NCBI GenBank assembly: GCA_022836615.1 | Contig: MU405333.1 | Span: 58,069 to 122,068, forward strand | Source: Annulohypoxylon bovei var. microspora | Lineage: Eukaryota > Ascomycota > Sordariomycetes > Xylariales > Hypoxylaceae | Direction: 5' to 3' | DNA: 64,000 bases | Part shown: positions 1-10,777 of the stretch, in pieces | Layout of the letters: each line of letters begins with the position of its first letter | Numbering within the stretch: position 1 is the first letter of the stretch | Translations under genes and position numbers: made by a program | Notes under the pieces: model-generated | Databases searched by the model: none | Told to the model about the DNA's origin: nothing | What the model saw: only the letters and a program-made list of their open reading frames with translations

Positions 1-1624
1 CTGAGGCAGAGGAGCGGGCTGTGAAGCGCAAGTAAGATACCACTTCAAATTTCCTCGCATATATGGAAAATCCTAACAATTTTTAGACTCGATTTTATTT
101 TGCTGCCCATTCTAGGCTTGGCGTTCTTCGCCCTGCAGATGGATAGAGGGAACATCTCGAATGCGTTGACAAGCACCATTACGCAAGATCTCGGGATTAC
201 TACCAATCAGATCAATGTCGGAAGTAGTCTTCTATCCGCAGGTATCGTGCTATTGGAGATTCCTTCAAATATCCTGCTGCAGCGTGTAGGGCCCCAAAGA
301 TGGTTATCGTGTCAAATTGTGGCGTGGGGACTGGTTGCTACCTTTCAGAACTTCATCACGAACTATGGCGGATATCTTGCTACTCGGCTGCTACTCGGCT
401 TGGTACGTGTGGCGAACTCGTGAATCCTGTAAATTTCAATATGAGATGCTGATGCTCATTTGCATAGTGCGAAGCAGGCTTCATCCCTGGCTCACTCTAC
501 ACGATGTCGACATGGTACAAAAAATCCGAGTCCAGTCTACGCATCTCGATCTTCTTCCTCGGAAACCTGATCGCCTCGGCCACAACCTCGCTTATCGGCG
601 CCGGCATCCTCAGCATGGGAAACCGGTACGGCGTCGCCGGGTGGCGGTGGCTCTTCATCGTCGAGGGCGCGATCACGATCGGCGTCGGCATCATCTTCAT
701 CCTATTCCTGCCACCCAAAGTCGGCAACGGGTCCCCGCTGATCAGCTTAGGGCGGTGGTCGTACTTCGGGCGGCGGGAGTCGTACATCCTGGTGCGGCGG
801 GTGCTGCTGGACGACCCGGCCAAGACGACGAACCACCTGCGGATCTCGGGCGGCGACGTGCGGGCGACGGCGCGCAACCCGCGCGTGCTGCTGCACATCC
901 TCATCACGCTGACCAGCACCGTGCCCGTCAACGCCATCAACACCTACGGGCCCAGCGTCATCAAGAGCCTGGGGTACGGCACGGTGCGCGCCAACGCCAT
1001 GGCCAGCGTCGGCTCGTTCATCGCCGCTGTTGTTACTGTGCTGCTGGCCTGGACATGCGACGCGACCAGGCGCCGCGCGCCCTCGATGCTGATCGCCGCG
1101 GCGTGGAGCATCATCGCGTTCGCGTGCCTGAGGGAGGCGTACCAGTGGAGCGCGGGCAGGAAGTACGCGGCTGTGGTTTTCTCGATGGCGATGAATTCCA
1201 CCGTGCACATTCTCAATGTGGGCTGGTTGACGGTGAATTGCCAACGACCGCAGGAGCGCAGCGTCGCTATGGCGTAAGTCTCCCTCTTTCCATTTCCCTT
1301 CCTCTATTGGCTTTTGTGTGCCTATTTGCTGACGGAGATGCCTACCTACTTAGGATGATCATAATGGGCGCCAACGCCGGCGGGATTGCTGGAAGTCAAG
1401 TCTTCAGGACGCAAGATGCGCCTCTCTACCAGACTGCCTTTACAGCCTGTTTGGTGCTTTCTGCTGCGGTGGCCGTGCAGATCATAGCGTTGAGCGTTTG
1501 GTATTTTATTAGCAATAGAAATTTAGAGAAACGGGGAGATGGCCCTGTTGTGACTGGGAAGACAGAGGAAACGCCCGACGGGCATCAGATAGAATTGGCG
1601 AAGAAGTGGAGGTGGACTTGGTAG
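1..1624 (+). CDS. Dal5/allantoate-permease family MFS transporter, 5' end cut by window
   Basis: Exons 1-31 (continuing from outside the window), 87-402, 468-1273 and 1354-1624 join in frame through GT..AG introns and give 473 visible residues. The product is a plasma-membrane transporter of the anion:cation symporter group (Dal5/Tna1-like), which takes up small organic anions such as ureides or vitamins; the substrate cannot be told. Visible signs are the LDFILLPILGLAFFALQMDRGNISNA stretch at transmembrane segment 1 in split form (LDFILLPILGL, then FALQMDRGNISNA), the following LEIPSN segment, LLGLCEAGFIPG formed across the second intron, and a Trp-rich C-terminus. Only the N-terminal cytoplasmic tail and the start codon seem to be missing. 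Exon 3 is much more GC-rich than its surroundings. The family call is firm; specificity is unknown. Confidence 0.9.
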
Positions 1625-2094
1625 ACAGGTCTTAACTATAATTCTCTGGTCTTGAATTTGATCAACAAGCTACCTACACATCTATTCTGATATCAACGGC
1701 TTTATCCTTCTTACTGATTTTGGTATTAGGTATTACTCTCATTAAGGTAACCATATTCCTAGGGGTTTGAGTTGCATATTCTAACCCAAGATTCTGATAT
1801 GACGTTGTTAGATCTGTAGATAATCTCAACTGAACACTGATGGAGCTGTGGAGATACCAAACGCTTGGATCCTTGCTAAGGTGTTTGTGGGGGTCTTAGT
1901 GCTTAGCGAATCACAGTTCTAGGTGTGTGTGGACCTTGATATTCAGACGGAGCGGTGAGCACGTACCAATCGGCTAATTTAGAGGCGTCTTCCCACAGCT
2001 TTGAAGCTTTTAGAATATGGAAAAAATTAACCAAGTGTTACTCTCAACGAATCAGAACTGCCACTCACAGCAGCTACTGTCTCTTGCTTCCACC
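1625..2094. other. Intergenic, no gene seen
   Basis: This holds the 3' flank of the transporter and the upstream flank of the tRNA gene. No frame with coding character or splice logic was found. Confidence 0.5.
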
Positions 2095-2231
2095 GGGCTT
2101 GTGGTTTAGTGGTATAATACTCCCTTAGCAGGAACGATCCAATGACGACGATGTATCTCACGATAGCTTCGTTTATAGGATTCGTCTACTAAGTCTGGGA
2201 GTGGTCCGGGGTTCGATTCCCCGCGAGTCCA
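2095..2231 (+). tRNA. tRNA-Ala (anticodon AGC) with a 65-nt intron
   Basis: A full cloverleaf folds after removing 2131-2195. The acceptor stem is GGGCTTG with CGAGTCC and has the G3:U70 wobble that identifies alanine tRNA. The anticodon stem is CTCCC with GGGAG, and the loop TTAGCAT puts AGC at 2127-2129. The T arm is CGGGG-TTCGATT-CCCCG (2207-2223) and the discriminator is A2231. The intron sits one base 3' of the anticodon, the canonical nuclear position. The mature length is 72 nt before CCA addition. Identity from the anticodon and from G3:U70 agree. Confidence 0.93.
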
Positions 2232-3254
2232 ATGATAGAAGGTTAGATTCCTTCTATACCACCTTTTTAATGTTTTATTTTATTTTTTGGTGTTTTCATT
2301 TTGAAGCTATTGTGCATAGCGTCTGCTACTAGGTAGGTAGTCACGTGGATCATTAGCATCACTTTGCAAAGACTTTAGGTAATCATGGCTTCCTTCAATA
2401 CCTCCTATGTATTTTTCATAGTTTGATAGTTTGGTAATATATAACTCAAGACTTTAATAACATGCGCCTCCTGCCTTCTCCCCTCGACTTCTCCTATTAA
2501 GCTCCTCTCCACTGATAAAAGTATTAGTGATTACGAAGCTATAACCCGTCCAGCCCGTCCCAAGGAGAACCTTTCGACCCCTTATGTGGTCGGGCCTTTC
2601 TCTTCCTCGTCTTGAGATTATCATCTACGTTACGAAACGATAGAGGTCCATAAAAGGATGTAGTTGAAAAATAGTATCTTCAAGATATTTTATTATAATC
2701 AAGAATGCGAATTCGTATTCGGTTTCCGAGTTTCGTGGGTAGTGAGGATTTCAAGATGTTTTATTCACTTCCGAGGTCTAGGTCCATTCTTGACCTTGAA
2801 GAGTTTATAACCCCAGCCACATTATATACTATCTGTGGATATTTATCTGTGGCTTGTCGCGTTCGTATTCGGGTTCAGGGGAATTATTGAATGCTCCGGA
2901 AGAGAAAGTACGGTCGAAGCTTTACCCCTGTCCCCGCTTTTCTCTAGCGCAGTTCGGCGAAATCTGATTGGACAAAAGTCGTTCAAGCTTAAGCCAATTC
3001 TGCAATGAAATTGGCCAAGAAATTGGAATGGCCCTTTGATTTGTGGGGACCCTGGCAATCAATTGTCGATAAGGGACCAGAAAATAATAACATAAAATGT
3101 CGTCGAGGACCCCTTTCTCTACATACTACTTTTCTTGACAACCCAAACGCCTACTTCAATTCTTCGTCAACGATTCTAGTCGTCAATCCCTAATATACTC
3201 TGTATTAGTTTCTGTAATCAATTGCATTCATTATACTTCAGTCAATCATTCAAC
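2232..3254. other. Intergenic and ERG6 upstream region
   Basis: There is no supported gene. The region carries two copies of TTCGTATTCGG (2712-2722 and 2862-2872); the first overlaps an inverted CGG-N3-CCG (2720-2728). These could be regulator sites for ERG6. The ORFs here are short and lack coding character. Confidence 0.45.
2262..2288 (+). terminator. Pol III terminator T-runs after tRNA-Ala
   Basis: Runs of five or more T on the sense strand (CCTTTTTAATG and a following T6) lie about 30 bases after the tRNA end, as expected for RNA polymerase III termination. Confidence 0.6.
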
Positions 3255-4535
3255 ATGGCACCGTCCAAGGTCGAACTCGAGAAGCAAGACAGGACTCGCG
3301 ATGCTGCCTTTAACAAGGCTATGCATGGAGACACCGCTCTTAGCACTGGAGGCTTCCGAGCCATGATCGGAAAAGGTGGCAAAGGCACTGATGCGCAACA
3401 AGCTGCCGTCGACGAATACTTCAAGCACTGGGACAACAAGGATGCGAAGGACGAGACCGAGGAGGACCGCGCAAAGCGAACGGCAGAATATGCCACCCTA
3501 ACAAGACAGTATGCATGTTCTTGTGTGTCTACCTTGTCTACCTTTCAATACTAATAATCTTTTAGCTACTACAATCTCGCGACAGACTTGTACGAGTACG
3601 GTTGGGGCCAGTCCTTCCACTTCTGCCGATACTCTATCGGAGAGACCTTCTACCAGGCAATTTCTCGACATGAGCACTACCTCGCGCATCAAATTGGTAT
3701 CAAGGAGGACATGAAGGTTTTGGATGTTGGTTGTGGTGTTGGTGGCCCCGCTCGAGAGATTGCCAAGTTCACCGGTTGCCACGTTACCGGTTTGAACAAC
3801 AACGATTACCAGATCCAGCGTGCCACTCACTACAGCGCGAAGCAGGGCTTGTCGGACCAAGTAGTCTTCGTCAAGGGTGATTTCATGGTGAGTTTTGATA
3901 GATAGCACCCACTGCTGCTCAACACTGCGTTCTTGGAATACTAACATAATTACCAATAGCAAATGGACTTCCCCGACAACTCATTCGATGCTGTCTATGC
4001 TATTGAGGCTACGGTGCACGCGCCTAAGCTCTCAGGTGTTTACGGCGAAATCCTCCGTGTGTTGAAGCCCGGTGGTGTTTTCGGCGTGTACGAGTGGCTT
4101 ATGACTGACGACTATGACAACGATAACCTCGAGCACCGCGAGATCCGCCTAGGCATTGAGCAGGGTGATGGTATTTCCAACATGGTCAAGATTGACGAGG
4201 GTCTAGAGGCCATGAAGATCGCAGGCTTTGAGCTGTTGCACCACGAGGATCTTGCTGACCGCCCCGACCCCATCCCCTGGTACTGGCCGCTTGCTGGCAA
4301 ATGGAAGTACATGCAGTCGGTATTCGATACGTTTACCATTGTACGAATGACGTGGTGGGGTCGCCTGCTAGCCCACAACTTCGCCGGTGCTCTAGAGGTG
4401 ACTGGGTTAGCACCGGCCGGTACCAAGAAGACGGCTGACAGTCTAGCTCGTGCCGCTGACTGCTTAGTCGCCGGTGGAGAGAAGCATCTCTTCACACCGA
4501 TGTACCTGATGGTTGGTAAGAAGCCTGAGCAATGA
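3255..4535 (+). CDS. erg6: Sterol 24-C-methyltransferase, ergosterol pathway
   Basis: Exons 3255-3508, 3566-3887 and 3960-4535 join in frame and encode 383 residues, the usual fungal Erg6 length. The enzyme transfers a methyl group from S-adenosylmethionine to C-24 of zymosterol-type sterols in the ER/lipid-droplet ergosterol pathway. Seen directly: the sterol-binding YEYGWGQSFHF region at the start of exon 2, the SAM motif LDVGCGVGGP, the NNNDYQIQRA segment, YAIEATVHAP in exon 3, and a C-terminal sterol-methyltransferase domain ending FTPMYLMVGKKPEQ. The start MAPSKVELEK has an ACAATGG-like context (caacATGG) and gives a normal N-terminus. It is codirectional with PDB1 and about 1 kb from it; no operon-like coupling is implied. 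Confidence 0.97.
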
Positions 4536-5535
4536 TCAGTGTTAGAGTTGACACGATGTGGCTCATCGGGGGGGATGAGCAATGTGCTTATAAGCGCACA
4601 ATAATGAGTCAAGAAGCAACGTCGACATCTTAATATTAATAATACCAAACAACTGAAGAGTCTTTGCAGGTCGTATCTTGGGTAATAGAATACCAGGTAG
4701 CCTCGGCTCTCCGACTTCTTTGTAAATAATGGCATTGAAGCATACCCGTCACACTCGATAGCTTTTTATATATATTTGCTAGAATTATCAAAATAGAATA
4801 ATTTGAAAATATCCCTACTATTGTTTCTGCAGTTTGAAGTAAGTCCTAGAAGGCCAAATTAACTGGTTTTCTTATGGTTAATATCTGGCAACAGTTATCG
4901 ATAACTATACGAATCGTACCAACTGCTTATAACAGTCGACTTCGTACGGATTACCCCCAACGGAAGATCCCCCAATCGACGTCCGAGATGTAGGTAAGTG
5001 ACAAGCTAAGCACCTGTCAACTCAGAGTAAATTTTAAGCACAGAGAAAGCTACGAATAGATCATAGCTTCAAACAAGCGTTAGCGTATAATCAATCACGA
5101 TTTCAATATCCCGGACTTCGAATCGTTTATATATTAACAAGCAGGTACATAATAGAGGCAGCAATTAAACAAGATATCTAGGTACGTACCTTCACATTTT
5201 TTAAGGGACAGGAGATTCCAAAGCTCCGATATATCGGAAAGGCAGTCAGCTATCCCCGATATAGCTTAGCGCATCCTTAACCTCAACAAGCTCTTCCTAT
5301 TCCATCCGAAAAAAAAGTTGGGAGAGTGCGAATTGATAGCAACTCCAAAAAAAAGGCTGACGGAGAAAATCGCTCTTCAAACTCTCTCGTAATCAATCAC
5401 CGTTATCCGTCACAAACCATAATCCAAGCCAAGCCAACTTCTCGTCGGCTGGGAGTTTGGTTCCAATTGGATTCTATCAATCTCTCCTACCCTATCTAAC
5501 CTCTCCTCATCACTCAATCCTTCACTCCGATCAAC
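4536..5535. other. Intergenic, PDB1 upstream region
   Basis: AT-rich spacer between ERG6 and PDB1. The last 100 bases before 5536 are pyrimidine-rich (CTCTCC/TCACTC), as is common in fungal 5' leaders. No gene was seen. Confidence 0.5.
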
Positions 5536-6733
5536 ATGTCGCGATATCTCCGCCCGGCAGCTCGATTAGCTGTGTCTGCTCGCACCGCCGCAGCTCCCCG
5601 AGCTCTTCCCCGGTTCGCCCCTACTTCATTCGCCGTCTCTCAGCGAAGGACATTCGCCGATGTAAAGGGAACTAAGGACTACACTGTCCGTGATGCCCTT
5701 AACGAGGCTATGGCCGAGGAGCTTGAAGCAAACGACAAGGTCTTCATTCTCGGCGAGGAGGTCGCCCAGTACAACGGAGCATACAAGGTTACAAAAGGTC
5801 TATTAGATCGCTTTGGCGACAAGAGGGTTATTGACACGCCGATTACGGAAAGTGGTTTCTGTGGTTTGGCTGTCGGTGCTGCGCTGAGTGGTTTACATCC
5901 TATAGTGAGTGGAAATCCAAACGGATGGGATATCAAAAGACAAACAAGTTGTTAATCGGATATGTAATATCTAGTGCGAGTTCATGACCTTCAACTTCGC
6001 CATGCAGGCTATCGACCAGGTCGTCAACAGTGCTGCCAAGACACTTTATATGTCTGGCGGTATTCAACCCTGTAACATCACCTTCCGCGGTCCCAACGGT
6101 TTCGCTTCTGGTGTCGGTGCTCAGCACTCTCAAGATTACAGCGCTTGGTACGGTTCGATTCCCGGTCTCAAGGTCGTTTCTCCCTGGTCTGCCGAAGACG
6201 CCAAAGGTCTGTTGAAGGCTGCCATCCGCGATCCTAACCCCGTTGTTGTCCTCGAGAACGAGCTTATGTACGGCCAAACCTTCCCCATGTCCGAGGCTGC
6301 GCAGAAGGACGACTTCGTCATTCCGTTTGGCAAGGCCAAGATCGAGCGCCAGGGCAAAGATCTAACCATCGTCTCTCTCTCCCGTACCGTCGGCCAGTGC
6401 CTGGTCGCAGCTGAGGGTCTCAAGAAGAAGTATGGTATCGAGGCTGAGGTTATCAACTTGCGATCGGTTAAGCCTCTAGATATTGAGAGCATTGTCCAAT
6501 CAGTCAAGAAGACTCACCGACTTATCTCGGTCGAATCCGGATTCCCCTTCGCCGGTATGGGTGCCGAGATTCTCGCCACGACTATGGAGTATGCTTTCGA
6601 CTACTTGGATGCCCCCGCGCAACGAATCACCGGTGCCGAGGTTCCCACCCCCTACGCCCAAGGCCTCGAGCAGTTGAGCTTCCCGACCGAGCAACTCATC
6701 GAGGACTTCGCCGCGAAGCTGCTACGCGTGTAA
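5536..6733 (+). CDS. pdb1: Pyruvate dehydrogenase E1 component, beta subunit, mitochondrial
   Basis: Exons 5536-5904 and 5975-6733 encode 375 residues. This is the beta subunit of the E1 decarboxylase of the mitochondrial pyruvate dehydrogenase complex; with E1 alpha it converts pyruvate to hydroxyethyl-thiamine diphosphate and passes the acetyl group to E2 lipoyl. The first ~40 residues are rich in Arg, Ala and Ser with no acids, and end in QRRTFADVKG, a typical matrix-targeting presequence. The mature part shows YTVRDALNEAMAEEL, VFILGEEVAQYNGAYKVTKGL, TPITESGFCGLAVGAAL, the EFMTFNFAMQAIDQ core, HSQDYSAWY and the C-terminal transketolase domain with DIESIVQSVKKTHRLISVE. The length is normal and no lesion is seen. 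Confidence 0.97.
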
Positions 6734-8780
6734 ATGACGAAAAGGGTACTGACTATATAGAAGGGGAGTTTGAGGCATGAGCAATGTACAATATTAATCA
6801 TTTACTACCTGGTACATTTGATTACTGGATTAGGTGTCTCAAAGATGGCGGAGTCATTCCCACAACGAAAAAAGGAATGCATTGATTTAACATGATTCCC
6901 TCCTCTCGATGTTTCTCTACGTGCCATCCAAACCCGTCACCATTTCCGCCGTCACGTTTTAGGAGTAACTAGTAGTTCACGTGTGCGCCCCAATTCGCAA
7001 AGAGGCGCTAGTGCAAGAGCGAAGACATTCAGTATGCGGTTAGAGCCGTGCGGTGCAACCTTCTTAGTCAAGAAAGGTAAAATGGACATGTAACTGTATA
7101 TCATCAAAGGTGCTTTGGGCACAAAACCTGCCTGCCGGGGATTTATATCAATGTGGACGGGAGACACGAGCCAGGAGCCGGGCACCTGGATTGGACCGAA
7201 CCTGCAAGGCCGGCTACCATCCATGCATCATCCATGCATTCCGCGTATTTGACTTGCATGTTAAACCAACCCAAACCACCTGAGGATAATCAATCCCGCA
7301 TGCGCTAGCGAATGTGCTCATTTTTCCTTTTTCCTTTTTCTATAGTAAGAGGTTAAAACATACAGAACACACAGACGTATTTGAGCCAACCAGGCTGGAG
7401 AGAAATTTAGTCTAGCCTAGCTAAGGTGAGGGAGATATATGGGGGAGCTATACGTAAACATACATATGTGCGATCATATGTATGGTGCGTATGGGCGTAT
7501 TTTAAGCCAAGTAAATGTGCTATGTGGGCTGCTTGATTGGCGTCCCGAATGTGCTAACCCAAGAGTATGGGACCCGCCTCTCCGGCGTGTTGGAGGCGTT
7601 GAGATAAAAAAAGAGTTAAGTCATGCAGGATGGATGTCAGGTTTAGCAGCCCGGGTAGATGCTTTGGTATGCACCCAGCACCCAGCAGGCCGGCTCAGGT
7701 TGTTTAATAAGCACAGCAGAGAGGGGGACCCGGGGACGGGATTGGGAGTTTATCGACAGATCATACATATCCACGGATCCATGTATGTGATATGTAACAA
7801 AAGATATCCAGAAATCAGGTAAGGTCATGTCAGTCAGCCCTTGACAAGGCTTATTCCGACCGCGCTTCTTTTAATCCTGTATCTTTTCCTCGATCTTTTT
7901 TGGATCCCGTACATATTCATATGCCACCTTACATATAACAGTCCCGGTACCTAGGTAGCTTTTTCCCGCCACAATGGTAACCTAAGCATTTATAGTTTAC
8001 CCCTATTCTAATTTAGGTAAATAAGAGAAGGAAAAAAAAAAGAAAAGAAAGTAGCTTAGGTTATACGTGGTAAAATGAGCGACGGCAACCACGACGCTTC
8101 ATCGTTGACCGCCATTAACCAAGAACTCAAAAATAGCCCAAGAAGCAGAAGCAGCAGCAGCGAACTTGCATCTTGCGGTTAGAGGATCCACCGCGACTGT
8201 CGCGACTGGAATCGAAATTCTGGACCCATTCCCGGGGTGACACCCTGGAAATACCCCGCCGCGTGGGCTTGGGTCGATTTCTACTTGTTCCAAGGTTACT
8301 TCTTACTTTTCCTTACCTTCATACTACCAAAGTTCTTTAGTTCGTCCTTCTCTTTCGTCCCCATCCCCGTCTTCGACTTTACTTCGGATCGTCCATAGTA
8401 AGAACTTGGGACCTCGTTGGCAAGGAATAATTCGTTAATTCAATTTTATTTTGGATCTTTCCATCGACGAGGGTTACTTTTTTTATATTGCTGTTGGAAG
8501 AGGATCCCAAAGTGTGTAGTTCTATTTTACCTATTTTATTTGGTTTTATTTCGTTTTAAATCCTATTTCCTTATCTTTACTCACATGCTCTTTCGTTTCG
8601 TCTCATCTTGTCCTGTTCTTATTTTCTTGATTTTGAAATATCGACATACTATTGTATCGTCATATTGTCATAATATCCCCTCTCATCCGTCTGACGGCCT
8701 CCCAGCTGAGGCGAAAAGTCATAAGCCGTAACCCCTCCAAAAAGGGCTGACCCAAAGGATTCATTAGTGCAAAAACCCCG
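6734..8780. other. Intergenic, no gene seen
   Basis: About 2 kb. It contains repeated CCATGCAT units near 7,208-7,235 and pyrimidine runs near 7,320. The ORFs of 60-127 codons here (for example 7439-7822) are of mixed composition, without splice continuity or recognisable motifs. The last ~400 bases are T-rich and look like the promoter/leader of the methyltransferase at 8781. Confidence 0.5.
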
Positions 8781-10777
8781 ATGGCGTACAAACCGACTCC
8801 CGCGGGGGCCAGCGGCAGCGGTTCTGGTAGCACACAACCTGGTCCGCCCGAACCAGCGGCGATTATGGTTGCTTCGGATATAGATGAAGAGGTATGATAT
8901 ATGCTACGTCCGGGACATCATGTGAGGGACGAAACACGGCGATCACCCTATTGACAGCGGGCGATGCTAGTGACCATTCCATTTCGTATCATTCTTTGGA
9001 TCAGAGTAAATCAGGGCTTAACCAATTCATTTGAACTTACAGGAGGTCTATACACAGGATGACGAAGACGACGATGTGGATTCTGCCCTAGGAGACGATG
9101 CGTTAGTCACCTTGTTCTTTTCACCGAGGCCCTTAAACTGCTGAGGGCGGGGATGATCATCTTGTAGTTACCGTAGTATTTTATCATATTCATTGGAACT
9201 CACATTGTTAACGTGTCTTGCAGCTCGAGTATAATACATTCTATCACGTCCAGTATCCTAAATTACAGGACGATCCATGGCCGGACGTATCACAGCGAGA
9301 AGCATAATTCCTGGTACTTCATACCGAACGATGAGCAACAGCTCCAGTCCGTAGACATCACGTACGTATCTCATATACTTGACCAGATCTCATATATTCA
9401 GCCCATCTTTATCGAGCCTAGGAAGGCTAGCTGGCTTCGTGATCATCACGACTGAGTCGTTTCACGTTCATGTCTTACTAATGCACTACTTTCCAATTCA
9501 GACATCACTACCTTAGTATGCTGATAGGAGATAAACTATTCCTTGCGCCCATACCAGATAACGTACAGGTTTGTCAAACTCATTCTCATCATCAATCACA
9601 TCTTCACGCGGGGGTATGATTCTGATGCTATCTTCTTCCCATCAGAGGGTGTTAGATATTGGAACCGGGACAGGTAAGTGCTAGAATCAACTAACTGTTG
9701 TTGTAAAATGATAGTTGTTGCTAACACTCATCTAGGAATATGGTCCATGTACGTCACACGAAGAGATGAGATGTTTCCGCATTAGTCGTACTTCCCCCCG
9801 TATCCGCATTCTCTTTCCTATCGAGTGAAATGGTTCCCTAGAAACCTACCGGCCACTCTTGCTCACATGAACCTGTAACAGTGTCTTTGCAGAAGTCTAC
9901 CCCAACGCCGAAGTAATAGGAACGGATCTGTCACCCACACAACCACTCTGGGTCCCTCCTAACGTCAAGTTCGAGCTGGACGACTGCACGCAACCGTGGA
10001 CATGGTCCGAAGACAGCTTCGACTTCGTGCACATCCGGTACCTGTTCGGTGGTATTAGCGACTGGGACGAGCTCTTCCAGCAGGCCTATCGGGTAACACG
10101 TCCGGGCGGTTGGGTCCAGAGCTGCGAGGCAGACGTCGATATTCGGAGCGACGACGATACCGTGGCCCCGGATGGTGCTTATGCGACGTTTTGGAATATG
10201 TTATATCGCGAAGCCTCGGCGAAGATAGGCGCTACCTTCCAACCGATTGATGATAATGTTCAGAGAACAGCGTTTGAGAAGGCAGGGTTTGAGTGTATTG
10301 AGGTGCATGATTACAAGGTTAGTTTGAAGACTGGTTTGTAACGGACAAAGGAGAGACTTCCCCCCTTTTGCCGTCGCAGCCTACTCCTTTAAGTTGATAA
10401 GGATAAATGGCAGACATTGGTCCCTAAAGCCTTCTACTACCTTACACAATAGCCACGAAAACTAATTCGGTTATAAAATTAGTTTCCAATAGGTGGATGG
10501 CCAGCCGATAAAAAGCTCGCGGAAATAGGTCAGTACGTCCAATTGACCTTGCTGAACGACATCGAAGGTAAGTTAAGATCACCTATCCTCTTTTGAATCA
10601 CCTTATCCACCTAACACATTCACAGGATATACCCTATTCCTATGGAAATCGGTCATGGGCGAGAATACGCCAGGCTACGAGGAAGAACTAGCGAAAATGA
10701 GGAAGGAGTTGAGGAGCAAAAAGATACACGGCTACATGAGGTGTAGATACGTTTTCGGCAGGAAACCGTACGCATGA
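8781..10777 (+). CDS. LaeA-like / TAM-domain SAM-dependent methyltransferase, nine exons
   Basis: Exons 8781-8891, 9043-9101, 9224-9361, 9502-9568, 9646-9673, 9736-9748, 9882-10317, 10483-10567 and 10626-10777 join in frame to 362 residues. The N-terminus is low-complexity and acidic (DDEDDDVDSALGDDA), followed by the family's SSILNYRTIHGRTYH entry motif. The SAM site VLDIGTGTGIWSI is spread over exons 5-7, then come EVIGTDLSPTQPLWVPPNV, FDFVHIRYLFGGISDW, RVTRPGGWVQSCE and the C-terminal PIGGWPADKKLAEIG segment. Such proteins are nuclear/cytosolic methyltransferase-like proteins, some of which (LaeA) control secondary metabolism; the substrate is unknown. Exon 6 is only 13 bases. The intron before exon 8 was placed at AG 10482 because only that frame restores the family GGWP segment. 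Confidence 0.88.

Noticed and set aside
317..1624. 435-codon + strand ORF overlapping the first transporter in another frame
   Set aside because: It is a shadow of the GC-rich third exon (Arg/His/Pro-rich nonsense); the spliced Dal5-like frame explains the region fully.
4112..4735. 207-codon minus-strand ORF across the end of ERG6
   Set aside because: It is antisense to the strongly conserved ERG6 C-terminal exon and has no motif of its own.
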